From contig JAGXFM010000041.1 of assembly GCA_024637215.1 (NCBI GenBank), forward strand, positions 1-46,636: DNA of 46,636 nucleotides, given 5' to 3'. Below are positions 10,288 through 20,132 of the stretch, piece after piece (positions within the stretch are counted from its first letter, which is position 1; every line of letters begins with the position of its first letter). Made by a program: the position numbers and the translations under genes. This stretch comes from Sulfuricurvum sp. (GTDB lineage: Bacteria; Campylobacterota; Campylobacteria; Campylobacterales; Sulfurimonadaceae). The notes beneath the pieces were generated by a model. It saw only the letters and a list, made by a program, of their open reading frames with translations, made no database searches and had not been told where the DNA came from.

Positions 10288-11580
10288 TTGAAAAAAGTCG
10301 AGCTCCTCTCCCCTGCAGGGAATTTAGAAAAGCTGAAAATTGCTATTGATTACGGCGCTGACGCCGTCTATGGCGGTGTGAGCCATTTTTCGCTCCGTAT
10401 CCGCTCAGGCAAAGAGTTCGATTTGGAAAGCTTCAAAGAGGGGATTGATTATGCCCATGATAAAGGTCGTAAAGTTTATGTTACGATCAACGGTTTTCCG
10501 TTTAATTCTCAGTTAAAGCTCCTTAAAGAACATATCGCCACTATGGCATCCTTAGAACCCGATGCTTTCATCGTGGCCACTCCCGGAGTCCTCAAACTCG
10601 CCCATCAAATTGCCCCTCATATACCGCTACACCTCTCAACCCAAGCTAACGTGATGAATGTCCTGGATGCACAGGTGTACTACGACATGGGGGCGCGCCG
10701 TATTATTGCCGCACGGGAAATATCTCTCAAAGATTTAATGCAAATCAAAGAAGAACTCCCTGATTTGGAGATCGAAGTCTTTGTCCACGGCTCCATGTGT
10801 TTTGCCTACAGCGGCCGCTGTTTGATCTCAACGTTGCAAAGCGGACGGGTTCCTAATCGTGGAAGCTGTGCCAACGATTGCCGATTTCCTTATGAGATGT
10901 ATGCGGCAAATCCTGAAACAGGAACACTTTTTAAACTGGTAGAAGATGAAGGGATCGGCACCTATATCATGAACTCCAAAGATCTCAATCTAGCAAGCCA
11001 TATCAAAGAGATTCTCGATGCGGGATGCATCGACTCACTCAAAATCGAAGGGCGGACAAAAGCACCCTACTATGCCGCTATTACCGCCAAAGTCTACCGC
11101 CGCGCCATCGATGATTATTACGCCGGAAAAAGTGATCCTGATAGCTATCAAAAAGAGCTCAACACCATGCAAAATCGTGGGTTTACCGATGCTTACCTCG
11201 TAAACCGCCCATTTGAAAAACACGACACCCAAAATCTCGATTTTTCAATGATGATGGGAACCCATCAAGTCAGCGGCATCGTGGATGAATCGGGAGAGTA
11301 TTTCGAATGCAAATATAAAACTTTTCCGAACGATACGATGGAACTCGTTTTCCCTGAGGGAAGTGCTCTTGATCCAATCGATAATGAGATCGGAAAAATA
11401 TGGGAAGAGAATGGGGAGTGGCATATCTCATTTAAACAGCTTCTTGCCGAAAACGGCAAGGTTTGGGATCAAGTCCATAGCGGAAATCTCAACCGATTTA
11501 AACTGCCGTGTACCTTGCCTCACTTCACCTTTTTCCGTATCCCCGCGACAGATGAGATGGGGACAGTCACCAAATGTTAA
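10288..11580 (+). CDS. U32 family peptidase/tRNA hydroxylation protein (TrhP/YegQ-like)
   Basis: TTG start; VELLSPAGNLEKLKIAIDYGADAVYGG and FAYSGRCLISTLQSGRVPNRGSCANDCRFPY. Confidence 0.88.
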   Translation: MKKVELLSPAGNLEKLKIAIDYGADAVYGGVSHFSLRIRSGKEFDLESFKEGIDYAHDKGRKVYVTINGFPFNSQLKLLKEHIATMASLEPDAFIVATPGVLKLAHQIAPHIPLHLSTQANVMNVLDAQVYYDMGARRIIAAREISLKDLMQIKEELPDLEIEVFVHGSMCFAYSGRCLISTLQSGRVPNRGSCANDCRFPYEMYAANPETGTLFKLVEDEGIGTYIMNSKDLNLASHIKEILDAGCIDSLKIEGRTKAPYYAAITAKVYRRAIDDYYAGKSDPDSYQKELNTMQNRGFTDAYLVNRPFEKHDTQNLDFSMMMGTHQVSGIVDESGEYFECKYKTFPNDTMELVFPEGSALDPIDNEIGKIWEENGEWHISFKQLLAENGKVWDQVHSGNLNRFKLPCTLPHFTFFRIPATDEMGTVTKC

Positions 11581-11611
11581 TTCAATTAAAAAAATACCTT
11601 AGGAGTCTAAA

Positions 11612-12106
11612 ATGAAATTTGTATCAATTATTATGGGAAGTAAAAGCGATTTTGATGTCATGCAATCGTGCTCGCAAACACTCGAAGAATTCGGCGTACA
11701 ATACGAACTCATTATCTCTTCCGCTCACCGAAGTCCGGAACGTACTAAAGAGTATGTCCTCAAAGCAGAGGCGAAAGGGGCTCAAGTTTTTATCGCGGCA
11801 GCCGGAATGGCAGCCCATTTAGCAGGGGTATTAGCGTCTAAAACCATCAAACCGATCATTGGTGTACCTATGAGCGCATCAGCCCTGAGCGGAATCGATG
11901 CACTTCTCTCGACTGTCCAAATGCCTGCCGGAATGCCGGTAGCTACCGTTGCTATCGGTAAAGCGGGAGCCATCAACTCAGCCTATCTTGCAATGCAGAT
12001 TTTAGCGCTTGAAAATGAAGAATTACGGATGAAACTTCAAGAAGATCGAATTGCAAAAGCTAAGAAAGTAGAGATGGATTCATTGGAAATTGAGACTATC
12101 TTATAA
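11612..12106 (+). CDS. purE: 5-(carboxyamino)imidazole ribonucleotide mutase (PurE)
   Basis: IIMGSKSDFDVM...SAHRSPERT...AAAGMAAHLAGVLAS...GIDALLSTVQMPAGMPVATVAIG. Confidence 0.96.
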   Translation: MKFVSIIMGSKSDFDVMQSCSQTLEEFGVQYELIISSAHRSPERTKEYVLKAEAKGAQVFIAAAGMAAHLAGVLASKTIKPIIGVPMSASALSGIDALLSTVQMPAGMPVATVAIGKAGAINSAYLAMQILALENEELRMKLQEDRIAKAKKVEMDSLEIETIL

Positions 12107-12149
12107 GTTTTGCTATAATCGTTAAATAAAATTCTAGAGGTGGTGGAAA

Positions 12150-12623
12150 ATGCAAGGATGGATGAGTATTGATGACTACGCTCACATGACGAATATGGAT
12201 CGTAGTGCCGTTGAAGCCTTAATTGTCCGTGGCAAACTCACCACACTTATCGAAGACGGAGAAGTGATCATCGATCCAGGTCAGGGGATGGAGGGGCTTG
12301 TTCCCGCAACAATGCAAGAGCTTAGTGCATCGGAAGCGGATATCACCCTCGGAGCCAGTTTTGTCGAAAAAACCATCGGAACCATTATCAACCTGCATGA
12401 AAAAGTCCTTGTAGCCAAAGAAGAAACGATCGAATCAATCAAAAATGAAAATGCATTTCTAAAAGATGCTCTCTCCTCTCTTCAAGAGCTCTATGATGAA
12501 GATCGTCGTACTATCGCAACCCTCACAGAACAACTCAAACTTTCTCAGCAAGAGGTTGAATTTATGCGTCGCAAATATAAACTGATGTGGGGAAAAGTAA
12601 TCGACGATCACGCTTCACAATGA
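12150..12623 (+). CDS. DUF3972-like coiled-coil protein
   Basis: 157 aa; helix-turn-helix-like N-terminus (WMSIDDYAHMTNMDRSAVEALIVRGKL), long C-terminal coiled coil; assigned from recognition. Confidence 0.65.
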   Translation: MQGWMSIDDYAHMTNMDRSAVEALIVRGKLTTLIEDGEVIIDPGQGMEGLVPATMQELSASEADITLGASFVEKTIGTIINLHEKVLVAKEETIESIKNENAFLKDALSSLQELYDEDRRTIATLTEQLKLSQQEVEFMRRKYKLMWGKVIDDHASQ

Positions 12624-13477
12624 CCATACAACATGAATGCATTAGCTGCATAACGGCTCAAAGTCAACGTGTTTGTGACGCTATTCATGCCGATGATACA
12701 CTAAGAAAAAAAATTCTCGATTACGTTGAAGGTGCCCTTAAAAGTGCCAATTTTACCCTTTCTCCACCTCTCCTTGCCGCACCGCTGTATGAACAGATGG
12801 CGATTCTCGCGCAAACCGATGATTTGTACGAAGAACAAAAACAGCACGCCTCAACGCAAGCTAAAAGCTATGTCCCCTTTTTAGAAGAAACGATTCAAAA
12901 CAGTGATGATCCACTGGTTGCTATTCTCAAAACAGCCGTAGTCGGTAATGTGATCGATCTCGCCGCCGAAGTGAGCTTTGATCTGCATGATGCGATTATG
13001 TCCGTCTTTAAGACGCCGTTTACCCATGATGATACTGAAGCACTACGCGTTTCTCTCACATGCGCAAAAACACTTCTCTATATCGGAGACAATGCGGGTG
13101 AACACATCTTCGATGCGTTAGCGATCCGCTTCCTCCAAAAACTCTATCCTCAACTATCGATTACCTATATGGTGCGCGGAAATCCGATTATCAACGATGT
13201 CACGATGAGAGAAGCGCAGGAAGCGGGAATAGAGAAGATATGTTCCGTAATAAATAGCGGAGTTCCGACTCCAGGATTTGTCTATGAACTCGCTTCGATT
13301 GAATCACAAGTACTTTTTGACCGTGCTGATTTGATTATCGCTAAAGGGATGGGAAACTATGAGTGTATGACTCCGCAAAAACGGCACACTATCTGTTTTT
13401 TACTCAAAGTTAAATGTTCGGTAGTTGCTGCCTCTTTGGGAAGAGAAATCGGTGATATTGTCTGCAAACTCTCTTAA
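12620..13477 (+). CDS. DUF89/ARMT1-like protein (putative damage-control phosphatase)
   Basis: ATGA overlap with upstream gene; MTIQHECISCITAQSQRVCDAI, LYIGDNAGEHIFDALAIRFL, MVRGNPIINDVTMREAQEAGI, ADLIIAKGMGNYECM. Confidence 0.85.
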   Translation: MTIQHECISCITAQSQRVCDAIHADDTLRKKILDYVEGALKSANFTLSPPLLAAPLYEQMAILAQTDDLYEEQKQHASTQAKSYVPFLEETIQNSDDPLVAILKTAVVGNVIDLAAEVSFDLHDAIMSVFKTPFTHDDTEALRVSLTCAKTLLYIGDNAGEHIFDALAIRFLQKLYPQLSITYMVRGNPIINDVTMREAQEAGIEKICSVINSGVPTPGFVYELASIESQVLFDRADLIIAKGMGNYECMTPQKRHTICFLLKVKCSVVAASLGREIGDIVCKLS

Positions 13478-15738
13478 GCTGTACAGACCCGATTTCTCCC
13501 CTCTTCTTTCGCTCGGTACAAGGCACTGTCTGCACGCCCCACCACACTTTCAATCCGATCACCCTCATGGCTTTCACTGATCCCGAAACTGCACGTCAAC
13601 GTATGAATATGAGGAAAATCAGCCTCTTCTATGATCGATTTTATTTTTTCTGCCAACTGTTTCGCCCCATCAAGATTGGTTTCAGGACAAATGATCATAA
13701 ACTCTTCGCCTCCCCATCGTCCTGCTATATCGATACTACGGATATTATTCTGGACGATTTGGGAAAGATTGACTAAGGTTTTATCTCCGATAAGATGCCC
13801 ATACGTATCATTGATCCTTTTAAAATGATCCAGATCCATAATCATGACCGAAAAAGTACGTTGCGTCCGCATGTAATATTCATGACATTCAAGCAATTTT
13901 TCATCCAAACGTATACGATTACATAATCCTGTCAAAGAATCCGTCGTTGCCATCCGTAAAAGCTTCTTATGGTATTTTCCCATCTCGAATTGACGATAAA
14001 TGAAAATAGAAATTATTAACAATGCCCCCAGTGCAATCCCATAAATCCATGTATAATCAATCCGATCTTCGTACGTAATCGAAATGTACCGGTTTAAAAT
14101 CCTTTGTCGCTCTGCTACCGTTATTGAGTCAATCGCCTTATCAATAATCGTTTTAAGTTCCGGATAATCATTGCGTATCATCATTCGAACGTCAAAATCA
14201 AATTCGGTTGTCCCCGAAATTTTAAGATCCACATAGTGATCGGCATTTATTAAATAAGCAACAACGGGAAGGATATCAATAACGGCATCTACCCGTCCCC
14301 TGCTCAGTAACTTAAGCGCTTCACGGGTGTCCTCTACTTCGATAATAGTAATGCTCGGGTAGTGGGAGGCCACACTTTCAATCACACTATACCCTTCCCC
14401 AATAGCAACACGTTTTCCCTCCAGTGCTTTAAGCCCTGGAAGAAAGTCAATCATTTTATTGGTTACGATGACATTCGGAAATGAAGCATAAGGTTTTGAA
14501 AAAAGGGCATACGGTTCTTTATCTTTAGAGATCGAAGTCCCCAATGTCACATCTACTGTTTTCGTTTTTATCGCCTCTAATACGCTGGCCCAGGTAAAGG
14601 AAGGGATAAAAGTGGTTTCCATACCGGTTCGATCCACAATAAGTTTCCAAAAATCCGCCGCTATCCCTTGAAGTTTAGTGTGGTTATTCTCTGAATAAAA
14701 ATTAAAAGGTGGCCATGATACGGTAGAGGTATAACGAATTTTATTCATGTGTAAAAATGAGCGTTCATCAACGCTTAATGGAATGGTTTGATATTTGGCA
14801 TCATCATAGATAAATCCCTCTAATCGCTTTTCATTTTGATGAATCCCCATCACCCGATAGATGTCCGAAATACGATGAAATTTATCGGCTGATATCGATC
14901 CTAACGGCTGTTCCCCGCGATATGCTAACGATTTAAGCACTTCCCCTTCGTAAATAAGAGATTCTAACGATTTATTTTGCATGTTGTAGTGTTTACGAAT
15001 AAGTTGTGCCGTTTCAGGAATATGTGCAAACGCATATTCCCACCCTTTTAAGGTAGCATCGACAAATGCACGCACCCGTTTAGGATGATTACGCACTTCA
15101 GATTCAGACGTAAAAAGTATATCGCTGTAAAAATCAAATCCGTACGCTTCAGGGTTGATAGCATTGGTCTCTATCCCTTTTTCCCTCAGCGTAAACGGCT
15201 CATTAGAGATATAGCAGGCCATAACGTCGGTTTTTCCGTTGGCTATATCCATCGGGTTATAACTATGTTCTAAAAATTCAAGTTCCCCCATCCGTATATC
15301 TTGGGAGTTTAGCATAGCCCGAATCGAGATCGTATCTTGGAAATCTTCGGTCATCATAATCCGTTTTCCGATCAAATCGCGCGGGGTTTGAATATCCGAT
15401 GACTTTTGCGAAAGGAGAATGAAAGGTGAAGTTTGAAAAATGGCAGCCAAAACTACCACCTTTTTCCCCGCCATTCGATCAATCAAAAGGGAAGAACGTC
15501 CTATGCCGTATGTGCTGCGCCCGCTCATTACCTCATCGACAGCAAGCTTTTTCGGATCAAATTTTTGGATGGTCACATCCAAGCCGGCATCGCGATAGAA
15601 CCCTTTCTCTTTCGCAATGTAATAACCGGCAAATTGAAACTGATCTGCCCACTGTAATTTAACGGATATTTTTTCAATCGGCGGCTGAGCGTGAAGGGTT
15701 GCAAAGCAGAAAAAAAACAAAAATAAATACTGCTTCAT
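13474..15738 (-). CDS. NMT1/ThiY-like + SBP_bac_3-like periplasmic domains, TM, GGDEF diguanylate cyclase
   Basis: Signal peptide, KLQWADQFQFAGYYIAKEKGFYRDAGLDV (NMT1), second domain IRYTSTVSWPPFNFYSENNHTKLQGIAADFW, TM, GGEEF with upstream RSID. Confidence 0.9.
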   Translation of the reverse strand: MKQYLFLFFFCFATLHAQPPIEKISVKLQWADQFQFAGYYIAKEKGFYRDAGLDVTIQKFDPKKLAVDEVMSGRSTYGIGRSSLLIDRMAGKKVVVLAAIFQTSPFILLSQKSSDIQTPRDLIGKRIMMTEDFQDTISIRAMLNSQDIRMGELEFLEHSYNPMDIANGKTDVMACYISNEPFTLREKGIETNAINPEAYGFDFYSDILFTSESEVRNHPKRVRAFVDATLKGWEYAFAHIPETAQLIRKHYNMQNKSLESLIYEGEVLKSLAYRGEQPLGSISADKFHRISDIYRVMGIHQNEKRLEGFIYDDAKYQTIPLSVDERSFLHMNKIRYTSTVSWPPFNFYSENNHTKLQGIAADFWKLIVDRTGMETTFIPSFTWASVLEAIKTKTVDVTLGTSISKDKEPYALFSKPYASFPNVIVTNKMIDFLPGLKALEGKRVAIGEGYSVIESVASHYPSITIIEVEDTREALKLLSRGRVDAVIDILPVVAYLINADHYVDLKISGTTEFDFDVRMMIRNDYPELKTIIDKAIDSITVAERQRILNRYISITYEDRIDYTWIYGIALGALLIISIFIYRQFEMGKYHKKLLRMATTDSLTGLCNRIRLDEKLLECHEYYMRTQRTFSVMIMDLDHFKRINDTYGHLIGDKTLVNLSQIVQNNIRSIDIAGRWGGEEFMIICPETNLDGAKQLAEKIKSIIEEADFPHIHTLTCSFGISESHEGDRIESVVGRADSALYRAKEEGRNRVCTA

Positions 15739-15783
15739 TATATCCCTCTATTTCTTGTTCTTATAATAGGGTGAATTCCTTTA

Positions 15784-15807
15784 AAAAACCCTTTGAGATG
15801 GGTTTTT
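15784..15807. repeat. Inverted repeat immediately upstream of the glyQ -10 element
   Basis: AAAAACCC-TTTGAGAT-GGGTTTTT. Confidence 0.55.
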
Positions 15808-15809
15808 GG

Positions 15810-15815
15810 TATAAT
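15810..15815 (+). promoter_or_regulatory. Putative -10 element of glyQ
   Basis: Exact TATAAT 27 nt upstream of the glyQ ATG. Confidence 0.55.
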
Positions 15816-15841
15816 GGCGCAATTTAATTAATGGGATTGTT

Positions 15842-16723
15842 ATGATTACATTTGGCGATATGCTTTTAAAACTTCAACAATTTTGGAATGACCAAGGGTG
15901 TGCAATCGTCCAACCTTACGACATTGCAGCAGGTGCAGGGACGTTTCATCCGGCTACCTTTTTACGTTCACTCGATTCAAAACCGTGGTCCGTTGCCTAC
16001 GTTGCCCCAAGCCGCCGTCCCACAGACGGGCGATACGGTGAAAATCCGAACCGCTTGGGAAGCTATTACCAATTTCAAGTACTCATCAAACCAAGTCCTG
16101 AAAATATCCAGGAACTCTATCTTAAAAGTTTAGAGTACCTCGGACTTAACCTCAAAGATCACGATATCCGTTTCGTTGAGGACAACTGGGAATCACCGAC
16201 ACTCGGTGCATGGGGTCTGGGTTGGGAAGTGTGGCTTAATGGTATGGAAGTAACCCAATTCACCTATTTTCAGCAAGTGGGCGGTATAGCTTGTGATCCC
16301 GTTGCCGTTGAGATCACCTACGGGACGGAGCGTCTGGCGATGTATCTACAGGGAGTCGATACGGTATTTGACATCGTGTGGAGCGAAAATAAATTCGGCA
16401 AGACCCTCTACCGTGACATCCACAAAGAGGGTGAAATCGAGTTTAGCAAATACAACTTCGAAATCGCCGATACGGCCATGCTCTTTCATGAGTTTGAAGC
16501 CAAAGCCGCCGAGTGCAAACGGTGTCTTGATGCAAAACTTCCCCTCCCTGCGTATGATCTGTGTATGATGGCTTCTCATACCTTTAACACCCTCGATGCA
16601 CGCAAAGCAATCTCCGTTACTGAACGGGCAAACTACATCCTCAAAATCCGCGAACTAGCCCGTGGATGTGCAGAGCTTTACAAAGCACAAGAGGAAGAAC
16701 GGAATCTCCGCGTAAAAGCCTGA
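15842..16723 (+). CDS. glyQ: Glycine--tRNA ligase alpha subunit
   Basis: [44 protein letters not shown]...[23 protein letters not shown]. Confidence 0.97.
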   Translation: MITFGDMLLKLQQFWNDQGCAIVQPYDIAAGAGTFHPATFLRSLDSKPWSVAYVAPSRRPTDGRYGENPNRLGSYYQFQVLIKPSPENIQELYLKSLEYLGLNLKDHDIRFVEDNWESPTLGAWGLGWEVWLNGMEVTQFTYFQQVGGIACDPVAVEITYGTERLAMYLQGVDTVFDIVWSENKFGKTLYRDIHKEGEIEFSKYNFEIADTAMLFHEFEAKAAECKRCLDAKLPLPAYDLCMMASHTFNTLDARKAISVTERANYILKIRELARGCAELYKAQEEERNLRVKA

Positions 16724-18969
16724 TGCAAACCCTTATCGGTCAAATTGATCGGATTATTTACCAAAACAACGGCTTCTTTATCGCCGCTCTTAAAAGCGGG
16801 GATAAAATCAGCGCCCACTACTATGAAAGCGACGTCGATCATCTCGTAAATGCCGCGATCACCCTCAAGGGAGAGTGGGAAGAGCACCGCCAACACGGGC
16901 GAACCTTTAAAGCCCAGAGCCTCATCGTCAATCAAAACGAACTCTTCTTTTTTCTCAACCGTGTCGTTAAAGGGTTTACCAAAAAACTGACCGCCGAACT
17001 CATTGAAAAATACGGTACGGAGGGGTTGATCGATATTTTAGATAACGATATCGAGCGATTAATGGAAGTAAAGGGGATGAATGAAAAACGGCTCCTCAAA
17101 CTCTCAAGTGGATGGAAGCAATTTCGGTCTATGCGGCTTTTGGGAGAGTTTTTGGCACCCTTTGGTGTTACTCCTGCCCTATTGCGACTGATTGCGGGGG
17201 CAATGAAAGAGGTTAAAAATCCGATCGAAGCGATCAAACACAATCCTTACGGTCTGATGCGAATTAATGGAATCGGATTTAAAAAGGCCGATGAGATTGC
17301 TCTTAATATGGGATTAAAGACGGATGATGAACGACGGATTCAAGCCGCAATGGAATATACACTAAGTGAATATTGCGATTCAGAGGGGAACAGCTGTATC
17401 GACCGAAACGCTCTGTTTGCCAAACTCGATCAACTCTTGGCTCTGGGAGCGCATGATCGATATGTCGAGGCTCTTGAAGATCGTCTAAAAGAGGGGAGTA
17501 TTACCCTCCTCCCCAGCACCAAACTCTCTCCGACCCGTATTTATGAAGCCGAAACACTGCTGATTAGTGAATTCAAACGTCGAGGGAAAAGTACACATGA
17601 ACCTCTCACCGATAATTTGGAAGCTTTTTGTGAGACCCATTCGCTGAAGCTGGGAGAGCAACAGTATGCGGCATTGGAGCTGATTAACAAAGGGTGCGGC
17701 CTTATTTTTCTCGTCGGGTATGCGGGGACAGGGAAAAGTACCACTGCCAAGGCGCTCTTAGACCTTTTGGCTACCCGATACAATCCGAGTCTCATTATAA
17801 CATGTGCTCTCAGCGGTATCGCTTCACAGCGAATACGGGAGCGTAGCGGATACCAAAGCGCCACAATCCAAAGCCTCCTCGTCAAATTTGAATCACACGA
17901 TAAGATGCCCTATCAAGTGCTATTGATCGATGAAGCCTCCATGATAAATTCGACCCTCTTTGCGAGATTAATGGCAAAAGTCGAACGCGATGCCACGGTT
18001 ATTATCGTTGGAGATGATGCCCAACTCCCCCCGATTGGGGCAGGAAGTCCGCTGAGTGATGCGATTGCTCTCAATCTTGCCCCCACAATCATGCTGACCC
18101 AAATCTACCGCCAAAGAGAGGAGCAAGCCATTGCCCTGATCGCTAACGATATTCGCCGAGGGATTATTCCGCAGTATCGTGAAAAGTATGAAGACTTTAC
18201 CTTTGTCAATGTCGATATCCCTAATCGACACGCCCTCAAAAATTCGCTCACTGCTTCAGAGTTTGAAGAGGTGCTAAAAACTCATGCCCATAATACACTG
18301 GCTGCCGTTGCTTCCGTGACACTCGAGTATCTCCCCGAATCTCGTGAAAAGCTTCACGCTAAAGCGATACGTGAATACCTCAGCGCTTTTCAGGTGATCT
18401 CTCCGATGCGTGCCAATGCACTGGGGGTCGATAATCTCAATCTTCTCTTGCAAAATTATTTCAATCCTAATCCAAAAAAAACGGTCAAAACGTTTAAAGG
18501 GGAATTTCGTTTGATGGACAAAGTCGTTCACACCAAAAATGAAAACCTCCCCTCTTATACCCCCGAAGAGTTTAAAGAATCGTGTGATCCGAGTGAGCGA
18601 CGAATTTTTAACGGAATGTGCGGACTCATTTTTCGCCTTGATGAGGAGGATGAACTCTGTTATGTCTATTACCCGAATGAGGAGCTCATTGTCCACTATA
18701 AATACGATCAAATCAGTGACTATCTCAGCCTCTCCTATGCACTGAGCGTCCATAAAGTGCAAGGGATGGAGTACGAGCGGGTTGTAATGATTATGAGTTT
18801 TTCACACCATATAATGCTCAATACCAAACTCCTCTACACCGCTCTCACACGGGCTAAAAAGCATTGTATCGTAGTAGGGGAATCGGGGGCATTTGAATCG
18901 GCGTGCCGGCGGTTGGAACACTCCAGACGTTTCACCGTCATGCAAGAGCTTGAGTTAATTAAAGGATAA
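16723..18969 (+). CDS. recD2: RecD2-like ATP-dependent DNA helicase
   Basis: ATG shares its A with the glyQ stop; helix-hairpin-helix repeats, Walker A FLVGYAGTGKSTTAK, LLIDEASMI, C-terminal LSYALSVHKVQGMEYERVVM and YTALTRAKKHCIVVG. Confidence 0.9.
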   Translation: MQTLIGQIDRIIYQNNGFFIAALKSGDKISAHYYESDVDHLVNAAITLKGEWEEHRQHGRTFKAQSLIVNQNELFFFLNRVVKGFTKKLTAELIEKYGTEGLIDILDNDIERLMEVKGMNEKRLLKLSSGWKQFRSMRLLGEFLAPFGVTPALLRLIAGAMKEVKNPIEAIKHNPYGLMRINGIGFKKADEIALNMGLKTDDERRIQAAMEYTLSEYCDSEGNSCIDRNALFAKLDQLLALGAHDRYVEALEDRLKEGSITLLPSTKLSPTRIYEAETLLISEFKRRGKSTHEPLTDNLEAFCETHSLKLGEQQYAALELINKGCGLIFLVGYAGTGKSTTAKALLDLLATRYNPSLIITCALSGIASQRIRERSGYQSATIQSLLVKFESHDKMPYQVLLIDEASMINSTLFARLMAKVERDATVIIVGDDAQLPPIGAGSPLSDAIALNLAPTIMLTQIYRQREEQAIALIANDIRRGIIPQYREKYEDFTFVNVDIPNRHALKNSLTASEFEEVLKTHAHNTLAAVASVTLEYLPESREKLHAKAIREYLSAFQVISPMRANALGVDNLNLLLQNYFNPNPKKTVKTFKGEFRLMDKVVHTKNENLPSYTPEEFKESCDPSERRIFNGMCGLIFRLDEEDELCYVYYPNEELIVHYKYDQISDYLSLSYALSVHKVQGMEYERVVMIMSFSHHIMLNTKLLYTALTRAKKHCIVVGESGAFESACRRLEHSRRFTVMQELELIKG

Positions 18970-19033
18970 AAATTTTCCTTTACTTTATTGTGCTACAATT
19001 TCCATTCTAATCCATAAACAACAAGGATTCACC

Positions 19034-20053
19034 ATGAAAACATTAATTCTATCCGCAATCGTTGCCACATCGGTAATGGGAGCTTCACTCGCAGATGAGG
19101 CGAAAACAGCCGGTTTAAAACCGATTCCATCTAACGCAAAAGCACTCGAAAAGCTCACTTCCAACCCTAAAAATCCGACCACTGCCGCAAAAGTAGAGTT
19201 AGGAAAAATGCTCTATTTTGAACCGCGTCTCTCTAAAAGCGGTTTAATCAGCTGTAATACCTGTCACAACCTCGCCATCGGCGGAACGGATGGAATGGCA
19301 GCGGCTATCGGACACAAATGGACGGCTAATCCACATCATTTGAGTTCACCGACGGTTTACAATGCCGTATTCTATAGCCAACAATTCTGGGATGGACGCT
19401 CTCCTCACCTCGAAGACCAAGCGCAAGGTCCAATCCAAGCAGGGCCGGAAATGGCAGCACCGAAAGATTTCGTAGAGAGTGTTGTTAACTCTATTCCTGC
19501 CTACGTCAACGCATTTAAAAAAGCATACGGCAAAGATGTGAAAGTAACCTTTGAAAAAGTAGCCGATACCATTGCCGTATTCGAGCGTACCCTCGTTACC
19601 CCATCACGCTATGATGCATTCTTGAACGGGAATAAAAAAGCGCTTACCTCCGCAGAGCAAAAAGGGCTTAAAACTTTTATCGATAAAGGGTGTGCTACGT
19701 GTCATAACGATATCGCACTCGGTGGAACGATGCAGGCATTCGGTGCCGTTGCTCCGTATAAATACATGAATGTGGGTGATTTTAAAGGGGATAAAAATGG
19801 CATGGTACGTGTACCGACCTTGCGTAACGTCACCGAAACGGCTCCGTATTTCCACAACGGCCAAATCGCAACGCTGAGCGAAGCGATCAAAGAGATGGGT
19901 CGTATCCAACTCGGTGTTAATTTGAGTGATACCGAAACAACTGAGATTGAAACCTTCCTCAAAGCATTAGAGGGAAAAAAACCGACAGTTATCTATCCGA
20001 TGCTTCCGGCTTCTACCGCTAAAACACCTAAAGTAGACGTAGTTAATAACTAA
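19034..20053 (+). CDS. Di-heme cytochrome c peroxidase
   Basis: Signal peptide; two heme motifs CNTCH and CATCH; LGKMLYFEPRLSKSGLISCNTCHNL, FHNGQIATLSEAIKEMG. Confidence 0.93.
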   Translation: MKTLILSAIVATSVMGASLADEAKTAGLKPIPSNAKALEKLTSNPKNPTTAAKVELGKMLYFEPRLSKSGLISCNTCHNLAIGGTDGMAAAIGHKWTANPHHLSSPTVYNAVFYSQQFWDGRSPHLEDQAQGPIQAGPEMAAPKDFVESVVNSIPAYVNAFKKAYGKDVKVTFEKVADTIAVFERTLVTPSRYDAFLNGNKKALTSAEQKGLKTFIDKGCATCHNDIALGGTMQAFGAVAPYKYMNVGDFKGDKNGMVRVPTLRNVTETAPYFHNGQIATLSEAIKEMGRIQLGVNLSDTETTEIETFLKALEGKKPTVIYPMLPASTAKTPKVDVVNN

Positions 20054-20059
20054 CACCAT

Positions 20060-20132
20060 CGTCATCCTGAACTAGATTCAGGATCTTAGATTGCGGATCT
20101 ACCCTAAAGGGCACATGTAGTCCTCAATGACG
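20060..20132. repeat. 73-bp intergenic repeat element (CGTCAT...ATGACG termini)
   Basis: Terminal inverted repeats CGTCAT (20060-20065)/ATGACG (20127-20132); inner hairpin ATCCTGAA-CTAGA-TTCAGGAT (20064-20084). Confidence 0.7.

Noticed and set aside
18274-18762. 162-aa antisense ORF in recD2
   Set aside because: Shadow ORF of the recD2 coding frame.
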